Source: Rachicladosporium sp. CCFEE 5018
Taxonomy: Eukaryota > Ascomycota > Dothideomycetes > Cladosporiales > Cladosporiaceae
Direction: 5' to 3'
DNA: 64,000 nucleotides
NCBI GenBank assembly: GCA_002077045.2
Contig: KZ111155.1
Location: 724,230 to 788,229 of the forward strand
Shown: positions 1-9,985 of the stretch, piece by piece
Layout of the letters: every line of letters starts with the position of its first letter
Position numbering within the stretch: position 1 is the stretch's first letter
Made by a program: the position numbers and the translations under genes
Notes under the pieces: model-generated
What the model saw: only the letters and a program-made list of their open reading frames with translations
Database searches by the model: none
Told to the model about the DNA's origin: nothing

Positions 1-489
1 GGGTCTGTACTGAGCGAGTGTGGTCCAGATGTACTCGCCGTCGAAGTCTATGCCACCGGTATGGTACTCGATCTCGCCCGGCGACGTGAGAGTTGCATCG
101 GCGAGAAGTGTGCCGTTTCCGGTGTAGACAAGGAAGTGAGCAGAGCCCTCGCCTGCCGTGCGATCGGTGCCATTGATGATCCGGCCATTTCCGTAGGATA
201 CCGTGGGAACAGTCCAATCGCCTGCACTGACGACATAGCGGTCTGAACCCAGGCGGACGATGCCTTCTGGCTCGTAAGTGTAGCCGGGAGACTGGAGCGA
301 GATGTTGGCGATCGATCGCCAGATTGTGGTGCGGCCAAGGGTTTGGAAGAGGGAGATGATTGCTTCGCCGTCAGATCTGGGGTGGGGCGGAGGAAGCGGC
401 GATGGAGCCAATGGGACCGAGGGCGAGAAGCGCGTTACGTTCGCAGCAAGTACGCAATTTGCGAGTGATAGTGTAGTGAGGAACCTCAT
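1..489 (-). CDS. secreted DUF6454-like protein, C-terminus beyond window edge
   Basis: An open frame on the minus strand begins with ATG at 489 and runs without a stop off the left edge, about 163 residues. The first 18 residues (start MRFLTTLSLANCVLAANV) look like a signal peptide. The mature part has the run GIVRLGSDRYVVSAG, then NGTDRTAGEGS and EYHTGGIDFDGEYIWTTLAQYR. From memory these resemble the fungal/bacterial DUF6454 family, whose members look like extracellular beta-propeller-type proteins of unknown function. Several N-glycosylation sequons (NGT, NIS) fit secretion. The start is the only Met followed by a signal peptide. The function is unknown and the family assignment is from recall; that it is a real coding frame is well supported. 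Confidence 0.72.
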   Translation of the reverse strand, partial: MRFLTTLSLANCVLAANVTRFSPSVPLAPSPLPPPHPRSDGEAIISLFQTLGRTTIWRSIANISLQSPGYTYEPEGIVRLGSDRYVVSAGDWTVPTVSYGNGRIINGTDRTAGEGSAHFLVYTGNGTLLADATLTSPGEIEYHTGGIDFDGEYIWTTLAQYRP

Positions 490-1256
490 GACGACTGTGT
501 TTTGCCTTCATACACCTTGTAGACGATGATGAACACAAAGAGGAAAGTCAAGACCTGACCTACAATAGCTATGTGGGACCTACATGCGTCTTTCAAGCAC
601 CTGGAGCTAGATATGACGGCATCACGCCCCTCTACCATCGCATCGCGTTCTTAGCGAAGGAATGTCTGTCGATGGCGGAGGAGGTGATGTCGGAACGAGA
701 CATCGACGCACGTGGCGGCGGGCGCCAAGGCGGGAGTGTCGAACCCCTCTTGAGCTTCTTCGGCAGGCCTGTGATGAATGATCCTACAACATCGTTCACC
801 GACCACAGGTCCGCAGCTAGTCCTTGCTCGCACTGTAGCGTGGAAGCACAACGTGCGCTGGCATAGAATCGACAATGCGCTGGACCATGACATCTTGGCG
901 TGCTGCGCTGCCCGTACTCCAATTGGAAGTACCCTGGGCAAGGACAGTTTGCAGCTCCTGGCGGATCGCTCGTCTATGCATGGAAGATGCATGTTCCGCG
1001 AAGACTCGCTGCTGTGGCGAAGCCGCTCGCGTCCTTCGGCAGACTGCCTAGCAGCCAGACGACAGGACGAAGGCCATGCTGAAGGATCGCGCTAGCAGCC
1101 CTGGTCAAATGAGGCTGAGAAGACGCACGAGTCAAGGTCAAGCGATGCGCGTTTCACGTTCTCGACCTTTGCATTTGTTCGCTTCAGCGATCACTTTTCT
1201 TACTCTTGTGATTTCTTTGGTCCTTCGAGTCTGTCCTTGTCCGGAAGTCACCAATC
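490..1256. other. divergent intergenic region
   Basis: About 770 bases lie between the divergent starts of the DUF6454-like gene and the GPI-type protein. I see no convincing gene here, and the short frames are not protein-like. The last 60 bases before 1257 are pyrimidine-rich, as expected for a fungal 5' leader. Confidence 0.5.
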
Positions 1257-3641
1257 ATGGCGTTCTTACTTTTGTTTCTCGCGTTGTTTGCGCAGACTTC
1301 CTTTGCCCAGACGACGAGCACGAACAGTTCCAACGTAGGCGACTTCGTAGCGGAGGGACTGCAGATTACACCTTCTTCGACGTCAAGTCCCTCCACAACA
1401 ATCACATCACCGAGCACGAACAACGACTCATCTACCGGGTTGCTTCAAGGTCCATTCGACTTAACGATCTCACCACAAACGACACTCTTAACCCTGCTCC
1501 CGGGCTACACGACTCTGAGTCCAGCAGATGCCTCAGCAATCACGGTAGACTTCTCTTGCGCAGCCTCGCATAGCGCATGGCTCAGCTCCGTCCATGAGCC
1601 CACCAACTATGCAACCTTGACAGTCACAACTTCTACCTCCTTCGAGGCCCCTGTCATACTCGGGACGGCAGAGGTCTATACAACCTCTGCCGGCCTCGCC
1701 TACGCCCATGGCAATTTCACGCCCACGAGCACCTCGATGTGGACATTCAATGGCCCTACATTCACAACGACGTCGTCGATGTCACCAGGACCTGATTATC
1801 CGAGCTGTAGCGTTGGCCCGATCGCGTGCTCACTGTTGTCTCAATCAGTATGGAGCAGCTTGGGTCTCCCATCTGGCGCATCAATCACCCAGCTACCGAA
1901 CTGGTCGCTCCCAGACTGTGTCATACTAACGCCCACTACTACATCTTCAGCTCTTCCAAGCAATTCAGACCTGCCATGCCAGCTCACTGGTAGGAACGTA
2001 GAAGTGCTGTACTGGCCCAGCCCTACCATCACCAATGGCCCCAGTGTTCAGACTGCCACTACCGTAATCTCTGGCTCCACAATGACCTTCACGTCCCCAT
2101 CGGTCTACCTGTCTTTCGACATGATAGGTGCATATCACCTCATCGCAGGTCACCAAAATGTATATGAGCCTGTGGGCGCCACGCGCAGCAATCAGTGGGT
2201 TGCAGTCGATCCATCAGACATCTCAAGCATGATTCTCACATCCACGGGCCTCGACATGTCTTCAGCAGCACTCGACATAGCCACCGGCGGCACAAGCTCC
2301 AACCGCTACGTCACAGAGTTCTACCGCGGCTGGAATGGTCTAGTCGGCCCAGCAGAAGGCATGAACATGGTTCCGCAGTCTGTCGACTTCGACGCCCTAA
2401 TCAAGCCTGATCCAGTGGCGTACTACTTCGGCGCTGGCTGGCAGTCAGGTGGTGTAGGTGCTGGTCCACCGGGATGTAATGAGGTAACTTCTGGTTTTCA
2501 AGATATCATGAACCCACGCGGACCTGCACCAGAGTGTGCTACGGTGTTTCAGGACTTGTATCATGCGCAGCTGGCTGTGCCGAAAGCTGTTCGTGCGCTG
2601 GATCCTGCGTGGGCGCAGTGCGATGTGCCGTTGTATGGCGTGTATGATCCCCCGATTGCGCTTCAGGCGGCTGGAGCTGTCAAGGGTCCAGCAGGCGCGA
2701 CGACGACGACGACGACTTCAGCTGGAGGGTCAGAGAGAACCGGGATGGATGCAACGCCATCTTCAAGCCCGCTCGCACCTACATCTACTGCTACGGGTAC
2801 TGCGCAGCAGGATAATCAACCTGCAACCACTGCGCCTACGAAGGATCCAGCGTCAACGCCTATGAACAATGGTCCTACAGGCACTGTCCCGGCAGGTGGA
2901 TCATTGTCGACGCCCGAGGACTGTGATCCCGGCGCGTACGATACATCATCACACGTCGAAGATCAAAGCACCCCGGGTTCTGTGATCTACATCCTGCCTT
3001 CCGCGACTTATACCCTGTCTCCTCCTGCAAGCGTATCCTCTCCAGCTGGGTCTAATTCGCCCGACCAGGCCTCTCCAGTCCAGTCCTCCGTGCTATTTAT
3101 GGGATCGCAATCTCTTACACTCGGCAGCAGTACACAGGTCGTAGATGGGCATACTATGGCTCTTGGCTCGGGTGGTCTAGTCGTTGATGGCTCGACAGCA
3201 TTGCTCTCTCCTACCGGTGGTCGGCAAGGCCAGGACGCCGGAGGTCCCGTGGTATACACACTGCCTTCCGCAACTTACACTCTGTCGCCTGCCCCAGGCA
3301 ACTCAGCTGCACGTGGCTCCGACTCGCCTGGCAAATCGTCTTTAGTACAGGCCTCTGTGCTGGTCATGAGCTCGCAGACACTGACGCTCGGCGGCAGCGC
3401 TCAAGCTGTTGCCGGACACACAGTGGCCCTCGGATTATCCGGTCTGGTGGTCGACGGCGCGACCGCAACTGCGCAACTAGTGCAGTCTACGGCAAGCAGT
3501 GTCGTGAAGCCGGGACAGTCAGATTCCGGGACTAGCGCTTCGCCTAGTGTTTCCGTGCAGACTGCTTCCGGCGCAGACCATGTTGGGTCGACCAGCATCT
3601 GGCTCTGTGGCACAATTGCGCTGCTCTTCATTCTGACATGA
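1257..3641 (+). CDS. Ser/Thr-rich GPI-anchored cell-surface protein with duplicated C-terminal module
   Basis: A single-exon frame of 794 residues. Residues 1-18 (MAFLLLFLALFAQTSFAQ) are a clear signal peptide. The body is very rich in Ser and Thr with scattered N-glycosylation sites, and the protein ends in a short hydrophobic tail (IWLCGTIALLFILT) with no basic residues after it, as in GPI-anchor signals. A spacer at about 475-555 is almost pure Thr/Ser/Pro/Ala. Two related modules follow, starting at residues 576 and 665 (89 residues apart). Each has LPSATYTLSP, then a SxxLxxxSQxLTLG stretch, a GH(T)xALG motif and GLVVDG(S/A)TA. The role is probably a wall or surface protein; I know no specific function. 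The next gene downstream (SNU114) is convergent. Confidence 0.85.
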   Translation: MAFLLLFLALFAQTSFAQTTSTNSSNVGDFVAEGLQITPSSTSSPSTTITSPSTNNDSSTGLLQGPFDLTISPQTTLLTLLPGYTTLSPADASAITVDFSCAASHSAWLSSVHEPTNYATLTVTTSTSFEAPVILGTAEVYTTSAGLAYAHGNFTPTSTSMWTFNGPTFTTTSSMSPGPDYPSCSVGPIACSLLSQSVWSSLGLPSGASITQLPNWSLPDCVILTPTTTSSALPSNSDLPCQLTGRNVEVLYWPSPTITNGPSVQTATTVISGSTMTFTSPSVYLSFDMIGAYHLIAGHQNVYEPVGATRSNQWVAVDPSDISSMILTSTGLDMSSAALDIATGGTSSNRYVTEFYRGWNGLVGPAEGMNMVPQSVDFDALIKPDPVAYYFGAGWQSGGVGAGPPGCNEVTSGFQDIMNPRGPAPECATVFQDLYHAQLAVPKAVRALDPAWAQCDVPLYGVYDPPIALQAAGAVKGPAGATTTTTTSAGGSERTGMDATPSSSPLAPTSTATGTAQQDNQPATTAPTKDPASTPMNNGPTGTVPAGGSLSTPEDCDPGAYDTSSHVEDQSTPGSVIYILPSATYTLSPPASVSSPAGSNSPDQASPVQSSVLFMGSQSLTLGSSTQVVDGHTMALGSGGLVVDGSTALLSPTGGRQGQDAGGPVVYTLPSATYTLSPAPGNSAARGSDSPGKSSLVQASVLVMSSQTLTLGGSAQAVAGHTVALGLSGLVVDGATATAQLVQSTASSVVKPGQSDSGTSASPSVSVQTASGADHVGSTSIWLCGTIALLFILT

Positions 3642-4131
3642 GCACACGTGATTATTTTGACCAGCAATGCCCACCAGACCACGCTCATCATACGTCGCGC
3701 TGGAATACCACCGCTGGCGCATCTAGAAAACCCAGCGACCAGCGAAAGTGTCAGCTACGATCGCCGAGCCAAGTGCTGCGAGCGGGACCTGCGGCGCACG
3801 CACTGACGTAGCTGTCGTCGAGGCCAGCTGCGTATGTTGTTCGGGTACGCAGGGCTGCAGCATGGCCTCAAGCTTGCACTTGAGGTTCAAGTGCAGCCGG
3901 CAAGGAGCCTCAAGCTCAAGGACACAAGGCCGCCCGTCACAGGGCTGAAAGCCGGTGGTCGATATGCTGTATCGAGTGAAGAACGAGATGAAGGAAGACT
4001 ACGATGGAGGAATCAGGGGAATGATGCTGTACAACTTCATCGCAGCGCGCATTTTCAGCGCTGATGAAACGCTTCATGATATGCTACACCGTTACAATAT
4101 ACATTCCTCTCATGCATCTCACATGTCTCAC
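3642..4131. other. convergent intergenic region with hairpin
   Basis: This 490-base stretch separates the 3' ends of the GPI-type gene and SNU114. No gene is visible. It contains a perfect hairpin at 3875-3895 and several neighbouring partial repeats of CTCAAG/CTTGAG between about 3867 and 3920. Confidence 0.5.
3875..3895. repeat. perfect 9-bp inverted repeat with 3-base loop
   Basis: TGCACTTGA at 3875-3883 is followed by loop GGT and its exact reverse complement at 3887-3895. It lies in the 3' flank shared by two convergent genes. No T-tract follows, so a Pol III or bacterial-type terminator is not indicated. The function is unknown. Confidence 0.6.
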
Positions 4132-7083
4132 TCACCTTCCACCTTCCCCTTCCATCTGTTTCCTTACCTCCCCTTCAAGAAACCTCCCCACGCTCACCTC
4201 TCCACTCAAGCCCTTCCGCCGCCTAGTCTTGAGCACGAAATCCCTCGCCGTCCCCTGACTAGGCGCCTGCTCCAGCGGCCGGAATTTAATACTCTCATCC
4301 AGCGGATCCCCAGGAACCAAGCTCCACCGATCAAACACCAGACTCAGCGTCGCTTGGCCCTGCGTGTGGATTCGCAGATCCGTCTCGAAGCCAAAACTGT
4401 CGATCACGGGGATCAAGCCTCGGACGGAGTATAAGGGCGTACCAGGGACGGGAGCGTCGGAGAGCACGTGTCCGCGTCGGCGGGAGAGGACTGTGTAGAG
4501 CGCTGAGACGGCGGTGGAGGGGCCGAGCATGGTGCAGGCGTAGACCGGCTCTAGTAACCGCGGGGAGGCTGTGAGGAAGGCGGAGTAGCATGCTCGTCGT
4601 GCCGTGGGGATGATCTGCCCTCCGCCGCGAGCGAGAGCTTCAGACGCGAGCTCCAGATCTGTGAGGCGGAATTTGGTGTTGCGGATTGGCTCTTCACAGA
4701 GCGGGCCTTCTCGTGTAGCCCAGCTGAAACCTTGCTTGACCGTATCACGTACTGAGCGCAGGAGTTTTGCGTCGATGGATGTAGGTATGGTGTCGTTTTG
4801 CAAAATATTCGGACCAGAGTTTGAGGGTCCGAAAGCCCAGATATTCCGACTAGCCAGCAAATCATAGCCGTAGTTGTCCTCAAAGAACTTGCCCACTTTG
4901 CGCACAGGGTCTTTGATGCTCACTCTCCCCGTCTCGATATCCTGCGCGATCCCGTCGTCGAGCGGCTCAGCGACAAAAGTGAGCTTGTTCTTCTTATTCG
5001 GCGTCAGAGCGTAGCATTTTATACTACTCTGATCTTGCACCGTTTCGCAGAAGCGGGTGACCGGGTCAGAGACTTTAATCTCCATGTTTGCGTATAACTT
5101 GCGCAGGTCGTGCAGCACACAGTCCATGTATAGCTCGCCTGTGCCGAGGACGACGTGCTCGCCGGATTCTTCGACCCGGGTCGTGATGAGGGGGTATGAT
5201 TTGTTGATTTTGCGAAGGCCGTCGAGCATTTTGGGGAGTTCGGAGGGGTTTATGGGTTCGACTGCAACTTTGAAAACGGGCTCGAAGAAATGTTGTATCG
5301 GGGTGAAGATGTAGGCGTCTTCGTCTGCTGGCAAAGAGGGGGCGACGACGGTGGCGGACTTGACTATGCTATTGTCTATGCCGCCTAGGAGGACGAAGTT
5401 ACCAGCGGGCATGCCGGAGGTAGGAATGTTGTATCGGCTGTTGCAGGTGCTGACGTCGGAGATGATGGCCATGGCCATGTCTTCTTCGTTGTCGAGGGTG
5501 TAGTCTTCGCCGAGGACCCTGACTGTCATGCCGGGGCGGGCTGTGCCGGACATGACGCGGCCGAAGGAGTTGAAGGAGCGGGCATCGGAGGTGTTGAAGA
5601 GTTTGGTGATCTGGACGAGAAGGGGACCCTCGGCGTCTACCCTGAGCATGCTCTGCGCTGTCTGTGAGTCGACTGGACCAGTGTAGTAGTTGTCGAGCTT
5701 CTGCTTTGCGCCTTCCACTGGACTGGGCACATGCTCCACGATCATGTCGACGAAGCCGCTTGCAGGACCGAAGAACTGCTCGCATACCATCTTGAGTAGG
5801 TCCTTCGCGTTTGCCCGCAGTTGTGATGGCGTGAGGACAATACCCAGCTCCTCCAGAGTCTTCTTCAGATCGGCAGGACTCTCTGATATCGTGTTGCTGT
5901 ACAGCTTGTAGATCGGCTCGAGTACGAAGTGCACAAAGGATCGCCGTGCCTTCTCCTCCACTGCTTTCCGTGTGAACTTCCGCGATCGTGGGTTGAAAAA
6001 TATGTCCCCCCATAACCGCTTGCTGAACTCTCGGACGTCAAACTCGGCATTCGGGTAGCTCTCAGCATACATCTTCGAGAAGCTCGGCAACGTGAAACAC
6101 CAGTTCATGCTGCTGCACGCGAATGCAACATTGCCTTTCTCCGGACTGACTCGGAACTTCTCGCCTCGTCCAGGTATTACAGATTCGATGTATGTGTTGA
6201 CCTCCTCGACGACATGCTTCAGCTTGAAGTAAGCATCAGCAGGCGGCAGCTTCAGCTCCAGTATGAGTCGATCCATCTTGTTCACCAGCAGAACGATCGG
6301 CAAATTGGCCAATACAGCGTGCTTGATCGCAAGCTCAGTTTGAATCTGCACGCCTTCGACCACATCTACCACCACCACAACGCCATCCACCAGCCTCATA
6401 CTCGCCGCCACCTCGTCCGCAAAGTTCACATGTCCAGGCGTATCAATCATGTTGAACAAGTGTGTCTTCCCACTCGTCGCTTGCAGGGGCAAACTCATCG
6501 GGCTCGCTTTGATTGACACACCCCTCTCATGCTCCAACAAATGCGTGTCCGTATACCGTAACCGATCGTCCTGTGCCTTGCCCGTCTTGCCGTCCCAGAA
6601 CGAAGCCACCTCATGCGTTTGCATAACGAGCATATCCATCACACTCGTCTTGCCGTGATGCAAGTGTCCGACTAGCGCAATGTTGCGGATCTGCTCAGGG
6701 AAGCCCATCAAATCCGCCACGAACTTCCGATCAAAATTGACTTCCGGCAGATTGTCCTCTTCGATCGTGAACTTCTTCGTCTCTGCTGGCGCGACGATAG
6801 GCTGCTGCAGTGTTTGGGTGTCCTCTTCCTGTATGAGGGTCTCGACGTCTGGGCCATAGACTTGCGAGGCGGAGGGGTAGTATTGCTTGTCTTCGTGAAG
6901 GACAACCGCATTAGAGGGACCGGTATTGTCGAGCTCCATGAGCTCTTGGCCTGTGGTGGGATCATCTTCGGGCTCGTCATCGTCGAGGTATTGGGCGCCG
7001 GAGATGGGTTGTTGGTCTTCTTCCTCTTCGCTCTCTTCGGGCTCGCCGACGTAGTTGCCGAACTCGTCGTAGAGGTCGTCCAT
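4132..7083 (-). CDS. SNU114: U5 snRNP GTPase Snu114 (EFTUD2/Cwf10)
   Basis: An intronless frame of 983 residues, the usual length for this spliceosomal EF-2-like GTPase. Snu114 sits in the U5 snRNP and controls Brr2-driven U4/U6 unwinding and spliceosome disassembly. An acidic N-terminal extension (about 1-110) is typical of Snu114 and absent from EF-2. The GTPase motifs are visible: GHLHHGKT at 139-146, DTPGHVNF at 214-221 and NKMD at 268-271. EF-2-like domains II to V follow, including RGHVLSDAPVPGTPLYSVRGLIP-type domain IV/V sequence near 880. The C-terminal tail is charged. The start at 7083 is a true ATG and gives the expected MDDLYDEFGN(Y)xG opening. It is divergent from ERG10, with 407 bases between the starts. 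Confidence 0.96.
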   Translation of the reverse strand: MDDLYDEFGNYVGEPEESEEEEDQQPISGAQYLDDDEPEDDPTTGQELMELDNTGPSNAVVLHEDKQYYPSASQVYGPDVETLIQEEDTQTLQQPIVAPAETKKFTIEEDNLPEVNFDRKFVADLMGFPEQIRNIALVGHLHHGKTSVMDMLVMQTHEVASFWDGKTGKAQDDRLRYTDTHLLEHERGVSIKASPMSLPLQATSGKTHLFNMIDTPGHVNFADEVAASMRLVDGVVVVVDVVEGVQIQTELAIKHAVLANLPIVLLVNKMDRLILELKLPPADAYFKLKHVVEEVNTYIESVIPGRGEKFRVSPEKGNVAFACSSMNWCFTLPSFSKMYAESYPNAEFDVREFSKRLWGDIFFNPRSRKFTRKAVEEKARRSFVHFVLEPIYKLYSNTISESPADLKKTLEELGIVLTPSQLRANAKDLLKMVCEQFFGPASGFVDMIVEHVPSPVEGAKQKLDNYYTGPVDSQTAQSMLRVDAEGPLLVQITKLFNTSDARSFNSFGRVMSGTARPGMTVRVLGEDYTLDNEEDMAMAIISDVSTCNSRYNIPTSGMPAGNFVLLGGIDNSIVKSATVVAPSLPADEDAYIFTPIQHFFEPVFKVAVEPINPSELPKMLDGLRKINKSYPLITTRVEESGEHVVLGTGELYMDCVLHDLRKLYANMEIKVSDPVTRFCETVQDQSSIKCYALTPNKKNKLTFVAEPLDDGIAQDIETGRVSIKDPVRKVGKFFEDNYGYDLLASRNIWAFGPSNSGPNILQNDTIPTSIDAKLLRSVRDTVKQGFSWATREGPLCEEPIRNTKFRLTDLELASEALARGGGQIIPTARRACYSAFLTASPRLLEPVYACTMLGPSTAVSALYTVLSRRRGHVLSDAPVPGTPLYSVRGLIPVIDSFGFETDLRIHTQGQATLSLVFDRWSLVPGDPLDESIKFRPLEQAPSQGTARDFVLKTRRRKGLSGEVSVGRFLEGEVRKQMEGEGGR

Positions 7084-7490
7084 GGTGGCGGTGTTGACGT
7101 GTGGCCGATCGCTGTGGTCACGCGACCGAGGTCGAAAGCACGGAGTGAGCCAGGGATGAGTGGGGTGAAGGAGGGTCGCTGTCGCAGAAAGTTACTGGTC
7201 TGGAGACACACGACTCATGTGTCGCGGATGCACGTCGAGATAAGGTGCCAGGCTTACGGCCCGTCAACGCCACGCGAGAGAAGGTTTATGCAGGTCCATG
7301 GTGGTGGGGCAAGCCACGAGGAAAGTCGAACCATGGCATCGAGAAAGCGGTGGATCTTCGGTCTTCCCTCCCATCAAATCCTCTATCCAATCTACTGTCC
7401 TTACCACGCTACAACTCCCAGGCTCGTGATCCAGTAGCACACTAGAGTTCTCCCTGCTTTCAACTCAAATTCTTTCCCACCACCGCGATC
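7084..7490. promoter_or_regulatory. shared upstream region of SNU114 and ERG10
   Basis: 407 bases between two divergent ATGs. It must hold both 5' leaders and promoters. The ERG10-proximal 50 bases are strongly pyrimidine-rich (a CT-rich leader). No clear TATA box is seen for either gene. Confidence 0.5.
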
Positions 7491-8687
7491 ATGGCCCCTC
7501 CACCACCAGTCTACATCCTCTCCGCAACCCGCACCCCAGTCGGCTCCTTCCTCGGCTCTCTCAGCAGCCAAACAGCAATCCAGCTCGGCGCCCACGCCAT
7601 CAAGTCAGCCGTCTCCCTCGCCAAGGTCCCAGCTTCGGACGTCGACGAAGTCTTCTTCGGCAACGTCCTGCAAGCGAATCTCGGCCAGAATCCTGCGCGA
7701 CAATGCACAGTTCATGGTGGACTGCCAGAGAGCACAGTAGCGACCACAGTGAACAAAGTCTGCGCTTCAAGTGTCAAGGCTATCGCACTCGGAGCTCAGA
7801 CGATCCTCACTGGCTGCGCTGAGGTCGTCGTAGCGGGCGGAGCCGAGAGCATGAGCAATGCCCCCCACTACCTAGCTAACATGCGCAACGGAGCCAAATT
7901 CGGGAACCAAGAGCTCGGGGACGGCGTACTCAAGGATGGCCTGACAGACGCCTACAAAGCCGAGCATATGGGCCTGCAGGGCGAGGAGTGCGCTGAAGAT
8001 CATGGCTTCAATCGCGAACAACAAGACGACTACGCGATCCGGTCCTACAAGAAAGCTCAAGCTGCGCAATCCTCGGGCAAATTTGACAGCGAAATTTCGC
8101 CCTACACCATCCCCGGCATCCGAGGCAAGCCCGATACGGTGGTAGACAAAGACGAAGAGCCGAAGAACTTCAACGAAGCCAAGACCAAGACCCTTAAACC
8201 TTCATTCAAGAAGACTGACGGCACGGTGACAGCTGCCAACGCCTCGCCGCTTTCAGACGGCGCCGCCGCGCTAGTCCTAGCCAGCGAAGCGTACGTCAAG
8301 CAACACAACCTGAAACCCATAGCCAAGATCCTCGGCTGGGGCGATGCCGCACAAGCTCCATCAAAATTCACCACCGCGCCCGCGCTAGCGATCCCGAAAG
8401 CCCTGAAACACGCGGGGATCAAGCAGGAGGATGTCGATGCTTTTGAGATCAACGAGGCGTTTTCCGTTGTGGCGTTGGCGAATATGAAGTTACTCGGTTT
8501 GAGCGAGGAGAAAGTAAACTTGCACGGTGGAGCTGTGGCGTTGGGCCACCCACTTGGAGGCAGCGGAGCGAGGATTGTGTGTACGCTGTTGGGCGTGCTT
8601 AGAGAGACGGGCGGGAAGATCGGGTGTGCTGGGATATGTAATGGAGGGGGTGGTGCGAGCGCGCTGGTAGTTGAGAGGTTAGAGTGA
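7491..8687 (+). CDS. ERG10: acetyl-CoA C-acetyltransferase (acetoacetyl-CoA thiolase)
   Basis: An intronless frame of 398 residues, typical for the biosynthetic thiolase that condenses two acetyl-CoA into acetoacetyl-CoA, the first step of the mevalonate/ergosterol pathway. The N-terminal YILSATRTPVGSF motif is present. The nucleophilic Cys is C91 in NKVCASSVKAI, the catalytic His is H353 in GHPLGGSGARI, and the second active-site Cys is C383 in CNGGGG. There is no mitochondrial presequence: the thiolase fold begins within 10 residues of the Met. There is also no obvious C-terminal peroxisomal SKL (the end is VERLE). This favours the cytosolic Erg10 isoform over a beta-oxidation or mitochondrial thiolase. 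Confidence 0.95.
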   Translation: MAPPPPVYILSATRTPVGSFLGSLSSQTAIQLGAHAIKSAVSLAKVPASDVDEVFFGNVLQANLGQNPARQCTVHGGLPESTVATTVNKVCASSVKAIALGAQTILTGCAEVVVAGGAESMSNAPHYLANMRNGAKFGNQELGDGVLKDGLTDAYKAEHMGLQGEECAEDHGFNREQQDDYAIRSYKKAQAAQSSGKFDSEISPYTIPGIRGKPDTVVDKDEEPKNFNEAKTKTLKPSFKKTDGTVTAANASPLSDGAAALVLASEAYVKQHNLKPIAKILGWGDAAQAPSKFTTAPALAIPKALKHAGIKQEDVDAFEINEAFSVVALANMKLLGLSEEKVNLHGGAVALGHPLGGSGARIVCTLLGVLRETGGKIGCAGICNGGGGASALVVERLE

Positions 8688-8958
8688 TCCCGAACCACGC
8701 CCAAACTCAACGAGTCTGTGCGACAAGATCTGCTCGCAGTTGCGTCGCCACACAGTCAGGATGCCCGGCCCGGGCTACGTTTCGCGAGGACAGACAGCAG
8801 TGTGCGGAAACCTACGACTCGCGACAGGAGGTCCACGCACGTCTGCGAGCGAAGTCACCGCGCAAGACCAAGTTCCGGAGCGAACAGAGCTGGCAAGATG
8901 GCAGGGATCCGTCCCTGCAGCATAGCAGCAAATACTAGCAGTCCAGATCCCTATACTT

Positions 8959-9798
8959 CTATATCGCGCTCCAAGCAATCGGCTCATAGCCCTCCCAATG
9001 CTTCATCTCCCGTCCCACTCTACACAGCCTCCGACAGCAAACCCTACTGTCACAATCCTCGCACTCGCAGTGCGGGAAAGCGCCCTTGGCAGCTTGTCCA
9101 AGTCCCCGCTTCACTGCTTCAGCACCTGCACGCCACCAGCCCACCGCGCCTCTCAGCGCCAGCCGCTCCCGATGCCGCTCTATCTCGATACTCTTGTCCT
9201 CGCCTTCCTCGACCCACTCCCCTTCGCAGCCGAAGAAGATGAAGTCTGTCACAATCCGGTTTGCGGCGGCCCACGAGAATAGGTTGCGCCATGCGCTCTT
9301 GTCTCCGTGTTCGGGCGTACAGCGGTCCAGGCTTGGTCGTTGGAGCGAAGCGGTTTGTGTGCTGAGGAGATGCGTGAGGGCTGTGAGTGAGTCGTAGAAA
9401 CGGTGTAGTCTAACAGTTTGAAGCTGAATTGTCGCAGACTGTCTGCTAGATTCTGTAGCTCGGCAGTGTGAGTGCCGCTCACATTCACGTTCTCCGTATC
9501 TATATTGATGTCGATACTATGGCCTGATCTCCGACTCAGGTACTGCAGGCTGGGCATCATGGCCAGCCACTTCGCGAAGCCTGTGATCCATTCCGGTGCG
9601 CCGTACTCCCAGTCGTTGTTGCCCATGTGCCAGTACGTGACTTAGGAGGACTCGGCTCTGAGGCTCCTGAGACGAGGTAGGAAGTGATAGCTCACACTGC
9701 GTGGCAAATCGTACGCGCTAGGTACGGAAGCCGCCTCGCCGTGGTCGGTGAAGAGAAATTCAGTGCTCGAGGCGCCTCCTGCATATTCTATCGCATAC
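8959..9798 (-). pseudogene. F-box/LRR-like relic A (C-terminal part, disabled)
   Basis: The minus strand carries the C-terminal ~280 codons of an F-box/LRR-like protein, recognisable by alignment to relic B. It reads from YAIEYAGGASSTEFLF through WITGFAKWLAMMPSLQYL, then LTHLLSTQTASLQR and DFIFFGCEG, to a Cys-rich tail with HCECEDC, VCCRRLC and EPIAWSAI before a stop at 8959. Lesions: an in-frame TAA at 9642-9644, a frameshift at roughly 9380-9410 (the two halves lie in different frames with no room for an intron), and a TAG at the upstream end with no recognisable N-terminus. It is a remnant, not an expressed full-length gene, unless the assembly carries errors. Confidence 0.62.
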
Positions 9799-9985
9799 TA
9801 CGGACGTTCCGGAGGAGGACCGGCGACAGAACGTAGTAAGCACTCGGCATCCGTCGTGCCTGTTTGTGGTCTTTGCGAGCCTGCTGCATGAGGTAGACTT
9901 GCTTGACAGAATGTTCGTATGGCCCACACTCTCGCCACTGTGGGCCTTCGGACAAATACTATTCTTATGTACCCTCGGCGCCGCA

